DNA of 64,000 nucleotides from CAISKJ01 sp046351555 (lineage in GTDB: Bacteria > Myxococcota_A > Polyangia > Polyangiales > Ga0077539), in assembly GCA_046351555.1 (NCBI GenBank), contig JAXLYI010000005.1, forward strand, positions 62,001 through 126,000. The letters are read 5' to 3'. Shown here in pieces: positions 59,624-64,000 of this stretch (positions within the stretch are counted from its first letter, which is position 1; every line of letters begins with the position of its first letter). The translations under genes and the position numbers were made by a program. The notes beneath the pieces were generated by a model. That model worked only from the letters and a program-made list of their open reading frames with translations, did not search any database and was not told the origin of the DNA.

Positions 59624-60964
59624 ATGACCCGCCGCCCGCTCGCCTCGTACGCCCTCTGCATCGCCCTCGCCGCCGCGGGCCTCGCCGCGCCCGCGGTCGC
59701 CCTCGCCCAGCAGCCCCAGGCCCAGCCCGGCGGCCGCGGCGCGGGCCGCGACCTCTCGCTCGCCATCGGCGAGCAGGTGGTGGTGCCGCTCAGCGACATC
59801 CGGCAGTTCTCCGAGGGGACGCCGGGCATCGTCGACGTCCGCACGTCGTCCGACGGGCGCATCATCGTGGTGGGCCAGCGCGCGGGCTCCACCACGCTGC
59901 TCCTCATCCACGCCGGCGGCCAGCAGGAGAACCTGCAGATCACCGTCTTCCCGCGGCGCCCCGAGGCCGTCCAGGCCGAGATCGAGAGCCTGCTCGAGGG
60001 CTACACGGGCGTGCAGATCCGGCGCCTCGGCGCGCGGCTCTACCTCGAGGGCGGCGTGGCCTCCGAGGCGCAGCAGCGCCGCGTGGCGCAGATCGCGACG
60101 CTCTACCAGGGGCAGGTCGAGTCGCTGGTGTCGGTCGACCCGACGATCGTCGAGCGGCGCATCAACGTGCGGCTCGACCTGTACTTCGTGGAGTTCCGCA
60201 CCAACTCGCAGCGGCAGGTGGGGCTCTCGTGGCCGGCGTACATCGGCGGCTCGGCGGAGAACTGGCGCTTCGACTCCACCTTCAACACCATCGCGCCGCT
60301 CGGCGCCCAGTCGGTGCCGCCGGGCGTGCAGTTCGCCCGCGCGACGCTCACCAACCAGCCGCTGCCGCGCCTCGACCTCGCCTCCAACGGCGGCTTCGCC
60401 CGGGTGCTCCGCCAGGCGACGCTCATCACCGCCAACGGCACCGAGGCGCGCTACCGCAACGGCGGGGAGTTCAACGCGCGGCTCGTCGCCGGCAACGGCG
60501 GCGCCACGCTGGCGAGCATCGAGTACGGCACCACGATCAAGATCACGCCGCGCTTCGACCCGCAGAGCTCCCGCATCGACATCCGCGTCGACTGCGACAT
60601 CTCCGACCTCAACCAGTCGGGCGCCGACCTCCCCGGCCGCGACGTCTCCCAGCTCCAGACGCTGGTCAACCTCCAGCTCGGCCAGTCGATCATCATGTCG
60701 GGCTTCCGCTCGCGCCGGCAGACCAACGCGACCGCGGGCCTCCCGGGCCTGCGCTCGATCCCGATCCTCGGGTACCTCTTCGGCTCCGAGCAGAACATCG
60801 AGCAGGAGGTCGAGGGCATGATCTTCATCGTCCCGACCGTGGTCGAGGGCATCTCCCGCTCCGCGCAGGACCGCGTCGCCGAGGCCCTGCGGCAGTACGA
60901 GCAGTTCTCCGGCGACATGGACGACGTGCGGCTCTACGACGCCACCGGAGCGCAGTACCGATGA
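59624..60964 (+). CDS. cpaC: Tad/Flp pilus secretin
   Basis: A 446-residue outer-membrane secretin of the CpaC/RcpA type. A signal peptide (residues 1-28) ends in VALAQQ. The N-terminal domains (DLSLAIGEQVVVPLSDI, VVGQRAGSTTLLLI) include the BON-like region (EIESLLEGYTGVQIRRLGARLYLEGGV). The secretin core begins at about residue 190 (VRLDLYFVEFRTNSQRQVGLSW) and includes SGADLPGRDVSQLQTLVNLQLGQSIIMSGF and GLRSIPILGYLFGSEQ near the end. It forms the pilus exit channel. The stop overlaps the ATG of a lipoprotein gene (ATGA). Confidence 0.95.
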   Translation: MTRRPLASYALCIALAAAGLAAPAVALAQQPQAQPGGRGAGRDLSLAIGEQVVVPLSDIRQFSEGTPGIVDVRTSSDGRIIVVGQRAGSTTLLLIHAGGQQENLQITVFPRRPEAVQAEIESLLEGYTGVQIRRLGARLYLEGGVASEAQQRRVAQIATLYQGQVESLVSVDPTIVERRINVRLDLYFVEFRTNSQRQVGLSWPAYIGGSAENWRFDSTFNTIAPLGAQSVPPGVQFARATLTNQPLPRLDLASNGGFARVLRQATLITANGTEARYRNGGEFNARLVAGNGGATLASIEYGTTIKITPRFDPQSSRIDIRVDCDISDLNQSGADLPGRDVSQLQTLVNLQLGQSIIMSGFRSRRQTNATAGLPGLRSIPILGYLFGSEQNIEQEVEGMIFIVPTVVEGISRSAQDRVAEALRQYEQFSGDMDDVRLYDATGAQYR

Positions 60965-61500
60965 GGCCCGCCCTGCCCCCCTTCCGCCGCGCCCTCTCGA
61001 CGCTCCTGCTCGCGATCGTCGGGCTCGCGCCCGCGGGCTGCGCGCCGGAGGTCACCTTCTGCCAGGTGGAGGGGGCCAAGTACGAGCACGACGACGGGAT
61101 GATCACCGTGTGGGTCAACCCGATCCTCTTCGTGCGCGTCTACCGCGACGAGCTCTTCGAGACGACCAACTTCCGCGTCACCGTGCTCAACGGCACCGAG
61201 CAGATCTACTCGGGCACGGTGCGCAACGGCACCAACGACCCGGGCGGCACCCCCCTCTGCATCCTGTCGCTCCCGGTGCCTGACGGCGGGGGCCCGCCCG
61301 ACCCGATGGCCCAGCGGATCACCGGCATCCAGCTCCCCCGGCGCTTCCCGCGCACCGCGCGCCTCGCGCTGTCCGTCAAGATCGACATGAGCGACACGTC
61401 CGGGACGAGCCGCTCCTTCACGCTCCCGGTCGAGCGGATCCGCTACGTGCAGGAGCCGATGCCCGGCTTCTCCTGCGCGTCGACCCGCTGCGGCCGTTGA
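60961..61500 (+). CDS. Lipoprotein in the tad operon, unknown family
   Basis: A 179-residue lipoprotein with a signal peptide ending GLAPAGC. The mature part is beta-rich (MITVWVNPILFVRVYRDELFE, NFRVTVLNGTEQIYSGTVRNG, ARLALSVKIDMSDTSG) and has cysteines at CQVEG, PLCILS, FSCAS and TRCGR. I do not recognise it; Tad operons elsewhere have a TadD/CpaD-like lipoprotein in a similar place, but the sequence does not show that family. The ATG overlaps the secretin stop. It may act as the pilotin or secretin-stabilising protein, by position only. Confidence 0.72.
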   Translation: MRPALPPFRRALSTLLLAIVGLAPAGCAPEVTFCQVEGAKYEHDDGMITVWVNPILFVRVYRDELFETTNFRVTVLNGTEQIYSGTVRNGTNDPGGTPLCILSLPVPDGGGPPDPMAQRITGIQLPRRFPRTARLALSVKIDMSDTSGTSRSFTLPVERIRYVQEPMPGFSCASTRCGR

Positions 61501-61520
61501 GGCCCGCGCACGGCAACGCC

Positions 61521-63290
61521 ATGGAACAGGTGCTCCTCTCGATCGAGACCCCCAACGCCCCGCCGATGACCTACATGGTCCCGTCGGGCGGCGAGATCTC
61601 CATCGGGCGCGACGAGACCTGCACCGTGGTGCTCGCGTCGCCCGACATCTCCCGGCGCCACGTCACCATCAACATCCAGCCGAGCGCCATCGTCGTCCGC
61701 GACTCGTCGAGCAACGGCACGCAGGTCGGCACCCAGCGCGTCTTCCGCTCGGAGCTCCCCGTCCCCTACGGCACGCCCGTGCAGGTGGGCCCCTACGTCA
61801 TCCGCGTGGTGCGCCAGGGCGCCAACGGCGCCGCGCCCGCGGCCGGGCCCCCCGGCGTGCCCAACCTCCCGCCCATCCCCGGCGGTCGCCCCGCGGGGCC
61901 CCTCGCGCAGACGATGGCCGCGCCGCCCAACGGGGCGGGCGCCCGCGGGCGCGCTGCGACCGTAATGCCCGGCCAGGTGTCGGGGGGGCCGCCGCCGCCG
62001 CCCGCGATGGGCACCTCGGGCACGATGCACGTGCCCGTCGAGTTGCGCCGGCGCATCCACCGCCTGCTGCTCGACAACATGGACCTCGCCGTCCTCGACC
62101 GGTCGAAGATGGCGGACAACGTGATGCGCCCGAAGGTGCGCGAGGCGCTCAAGCGCATCGTGGCCCAGGTCGCGCCCGAGCTGCCCCCCGGCACCGACCA
62201 GGAGCAGCTCATGCAGGAGATGGCCGACGAGGCGCTGGGTCTCGGGCCGCTCGAGCGCTTCCTCGCCGACGGGGCCATCTCGGAGATCATGGTGGTCGAC
62301 GCGCAGACGATCTTCGTCGAGCGCCGCGGGAAGCTGGTTCGGGCCGACGCGCGCTTCACCGACGACGAGGCCGTGCGGAGCTGCATCGAGCGCATCGTGA
62401 CGCCCCTCGGCCGGCGCATCGACGAGAGCACGCCGCTCGTCGACGCGCGCCTCAAGGACGGCTCGCGCGTCAACGCCGTCATCAAGCCCCTGGCCATCAA
62501 GGGCTCGTGCATCACGATCCGTAAGTTTTCGAAGACCCCGCTCGCCCTCACCGACCTCGTCAACTACGGCTCGCTCACCGACCAGATGGCGCGCTTCCTC
62601 ACGCGCTCGGTCATCGCGAAGAAGAACGTGGTGATCTCCGGCGGCACCGGCTCCGGCAAGACCACCCTGCTCAACGTGCTCTCGGGCGCCATCCCGAAGG
62701 ACGAGCGCATCGTCACCATCGAGGACGCCGCGGAGCTCCAGCTCACGCAGCCCCACGTGGTGTCGCTGGAGTCGCGCCCCGCCAACATGGAGGGGAAGGG
62801 CGAGTACACCATCCGCGACCTCGTGAAGAACGCCCTCCGCATGCGCCCCGACCGCATCGTGGTCGGCGAGTGCCGCGGCGGCGAGTGCCTCGACATGCTC
62901 CAGGCGATGAACACCGGCCACGACGGGTCGCTCACCACGACCCACGCCAACTCGCCGCGCGAGGCCATCAACCGCCTCGAGGTGCTCGCGCTGATGTCGG
63001 GCCTCGACCTGCCCGCCCGCGCCATCCGCGAGCAGATCGCCAACAGCGTCCACCTCGTGGTGCAGCAGTCGCGGTTCTCCGACGGCTCGCGTCGCGTCAC
63101 GGCCATCACCGAGGTCACGGGGCTCGACGACAACTTCGAGGTCACCCTGCGGCCGATCTTCGAGTTCGTCCGGACCGGCACGGGCGATGGGGGCAAGGTG
63201 CTCGGCGAGTACCGCCCCACCGGGTACCTGCCGTCCTTCCTCGACCTCTTCATCTCGCTCGGGCTCGTGCAAGGGAGGGACTACCTGTGA
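61521..63290 (+). CDS. cpaF: FHA domain fused to Tad secretion ATPase CpaF
   Basis: A 589-residue motor ATPase that drives Flp pilus secretion, with an added N-terminal FHA domain. The FHA part (residues 1-about 100) has the conserved ISIGRDETCTVVL, DISRRHVTI and SSNGTQV motifs that bind phosphothreonine. A linker of Pro, Gly and Ala follows (about 105-180). The CpaF part has the N-terminal helices (LRRRIHRLLLDNMDLAVLD), EIMVVDAQTIFVERRGKL, Walker A in VISGGTGSGKTTLLN and Walker B in MRPDRIVVGECRGGECLDML. The ATG at 61521 was chosen; a TTG at 61497 overlapping the previous stop is possible. The FHA-CpaF combination links the pilus motor to Ser/Thr kinase signalling. Confidence 0.94.
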   Translation: MEQVLLSIETPNAPPMTYMVPSGGEISIGRDETCTVVLASPDISRRHVTINIQPSAIVVRDSSSNGTQVGTQRVFRSELPVPYGTPVQVGPYVIRVVRQGANGAAPAAGPPGVPNLPPIPGGRPAGPLAQTMAAPPNGAGARGRAATVMPGQVSGGPPPPPAMGTSGTMHVPVELRRRIHRLLLDNMDLAVLDRSKMADNVMRPKVREALKRIVAQVAPELPPGTDQEQLMQEMADEALGLGPLERFLADGAISEIMVVDAQTIFVERRGKLVRADARFTDDEAVRSCIERIVTPLGRRIDESTPLVDARLKDGSRVNAVIKPLAIKGSCITIRKFSKTPLALTDLVNYGSLTDQMARFLTRSVIAKKNVVISGGTGSGKTTLLNVLSGAIPKDERIVTIEDAAELQLTQPHVVSLESRPANMEGKGEYTIRDLVKNALRMRPDRIVVGECRGGECLDMLQAMNTGHDGSLTTTHANSPREAINRLEVLALMSGLDLPARAIREQIANSVHLVVQQSRFSDGSRRVTAITEVTGLDDNFEVTLRPIFEFVRTGTGDGGKVLGEYRPTGYLPSFLDLFISLGLVQGRDYL

Positions 63291-64000
63291 ACCCCTCGGC
63301 GCAGACCTCGCTGCTCGGCTGGCTCTCGGTGTTCATGCTCGCGGGCGGCGTCGGGCTCGCGCTCTACATCTCCGTCACCGACCCGGAGAGCCCCCTCGCG
63401 AAGCTCTACCACGACTACGCGAAGCACATCGACGCCGAGCTCAAGGCCCTCTTCATCCAGGAGCCCACCGGGAAGTACATCGTCAACTGGCAGATCGGCC
63501 TCGCCCTCGCCACGATCACCGTCCACTTCGTCCTCGAGGAGCCCGTCTCCCTCATCTTCCTCCCGCTGATCGCCATCGGCCCCAAGATCTGGCTCATCGA
63601 CGCCAAGAACAAGCGCCAGGACAAGATCGAGCAGCAGCTCGACACCTTCCTCACGGCGCTCGCCAACGCGCTCAAGGCCTCCCCCTCCCTCGGCGACGCC
63701 CTCGGCAACTGCGCCACGCTCCTGCGCTCGCCCATCCGCGAGGAGCTCGAGCTCACCATGAAGGAGAACCAGCTCGGGATGCCCCTCGACACCGCCATCC
63801 TCAACATGGGCGCGCGCGTCGGGTCCCGGGCGTTCGCGGGCGCCTTCACCACCGTCCTCATCGGCCGGCAGACCGGCGGCGACCTCCCCAAGATCCTCGA
63901 GACCGCCGCCGCCACCCTGCGCGAGATGGCCCGCCTCGAAGGCGTCGTCCGCACCAAGACCGCCGAGGGCAAGGCCCAGGCGTGGGTGCTCGGCATCATG
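63287..64000 (+). CDS. tadB: Tad inner-membrane platform protein TadB (3' partial)
   Basis: The gene begins at GTG 63287, overlapping the cpaF stop by four bases, and is still open at the right edge (238 codons visible). The N-terminus has one membrane span (LLGWLSVFMLAGGVGLALYIS), then a soluble helical part and a second hydrophobic region (VSLIFLPLIAIGPKIW). The T2SSF/TadB domain then begins with LDTFLTALANALKASPSLGDAL and LIGRQTGGDLPKILETAAATL, the GspF-type motif. It is the inner-membrane platform on which CpaF acts. The order cpaB-cpaC-lipoprotein-cpaF-tadB is typical of Tad loci; tadC would be expected next, outside the window. Confidence 0.92.
   Translation, partial: MNPSAQTSLLGWLSVFMLAGGVGLALYISVTDPESPLAKLYHDYAKHIDAELKALFIQEPTGKYIVNWQIGLALATITVHFVLEEPVSLIFLPLIAIGPKIWLIDAKNKRQDKIEQQLDTFLTALANALKASPSLGDALGNCATLLRSPIREELELTMKENQLGMPLDTAILNMGARVGSRAFAGAFTTVLIGRQTGGDLPKILETAAATLREMARLEGVVRTKTAEGKAQAWVLGIM

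Overview
The window reads as chromosome of a very GC-rich myxobacterium (Myxococcota, probably of the Polyangia/Sandaracinus type). This is inferred from eukaryote-like Ser/Thr kinases with a PP2C phosphatase, RCC1 beta-propeller lipoproteins, MopE-like cysteine modules, a matrixin protease with a MYXO-CTERM-like tail, Asp/Ala/Pro-rich surface linkers, heavy use of GTG starts and almost no intergenic DNA. No rRNA, tRNA, CRISPR array, insertion sequence or prophage was recognised, and no gene-free stretch exceeds about 300 bases.

Layout. 1-5.6 kb: the C-terminal part of a membrane kinase with an FG-GAP ectodomain, class I fumarase, and two TetR regulators joined to it by overlapping start and stop codons. 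5.5-14.4 kb (minus): a cupredoxin-like lipoprotein, an aspartate-type aminotransferase, an operon of small membrane protein, adenylate cyclase, Ser/Thr kinase and LysM-FecR protein, and an unknown 193-residue protein. 14.6-21.8 kb: a beta-barrel protein behind a sigma-54-like promoter, an acidic low-complexity protein, AlaS, another outer-membrane protein and a 101-residue protein behind a LexA-like box. 21.9-25.2 kb: an RCC1 lipoprotein and the pyrR-pyrB-YkgJ operon. 25.2-34.8 kb: tandem DUF4139 proteins, a DUF4388/J-like/TPR protein and a giant Cys-module plus RCC1 lipoprotein. 34.8-38.8 kb: topoisomerase IB and DNA polymerase I. 38.8-41.3 kb: a DUF692-DUF2063 (BufB-BufC type) pair facing a Cys-motif lipoprotein. 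41.4-47.9 kb: a SEC-C protein, a small lipoprotein, GlmS, and a matrixin with its partner. 48-58 kb: a hybrid histidine kinase with response regulator, HrpB, a histidine phosphatase, a lipoprotein hydrolase, a DUF2079 membrane protein and PP2C. 58.2-64 kb: PilZ, then the start of a Tad/Flp pilus operon (cpaB, secretin, lipoprotein, FHA-CpaF fusion, TadB) running off the right edge.

How the genes fit together. Housekeeping genes (fumarase, alaS, pyrB/pyrR, topoisomerase, polA, glmS) are interleaved with signalling and surface genes. The right end combines Ser/Thr dephosphorylation (PP2C), a c-di-GMP-type PilZ protein and a phosphothreonine-reading FHA domain fused to the pilus motor, which suggests phospho-control of Tad pili. 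The most unusual set is the bufBC-like pair: its usual small precursor is not next to it, but the convergent lipoprotein carries two C-x-G-x-N-T-C-x-G motifs and is a candidate substrate. Four-base ATGA/GTGA/TTGA overlaps mark most operon junctions.
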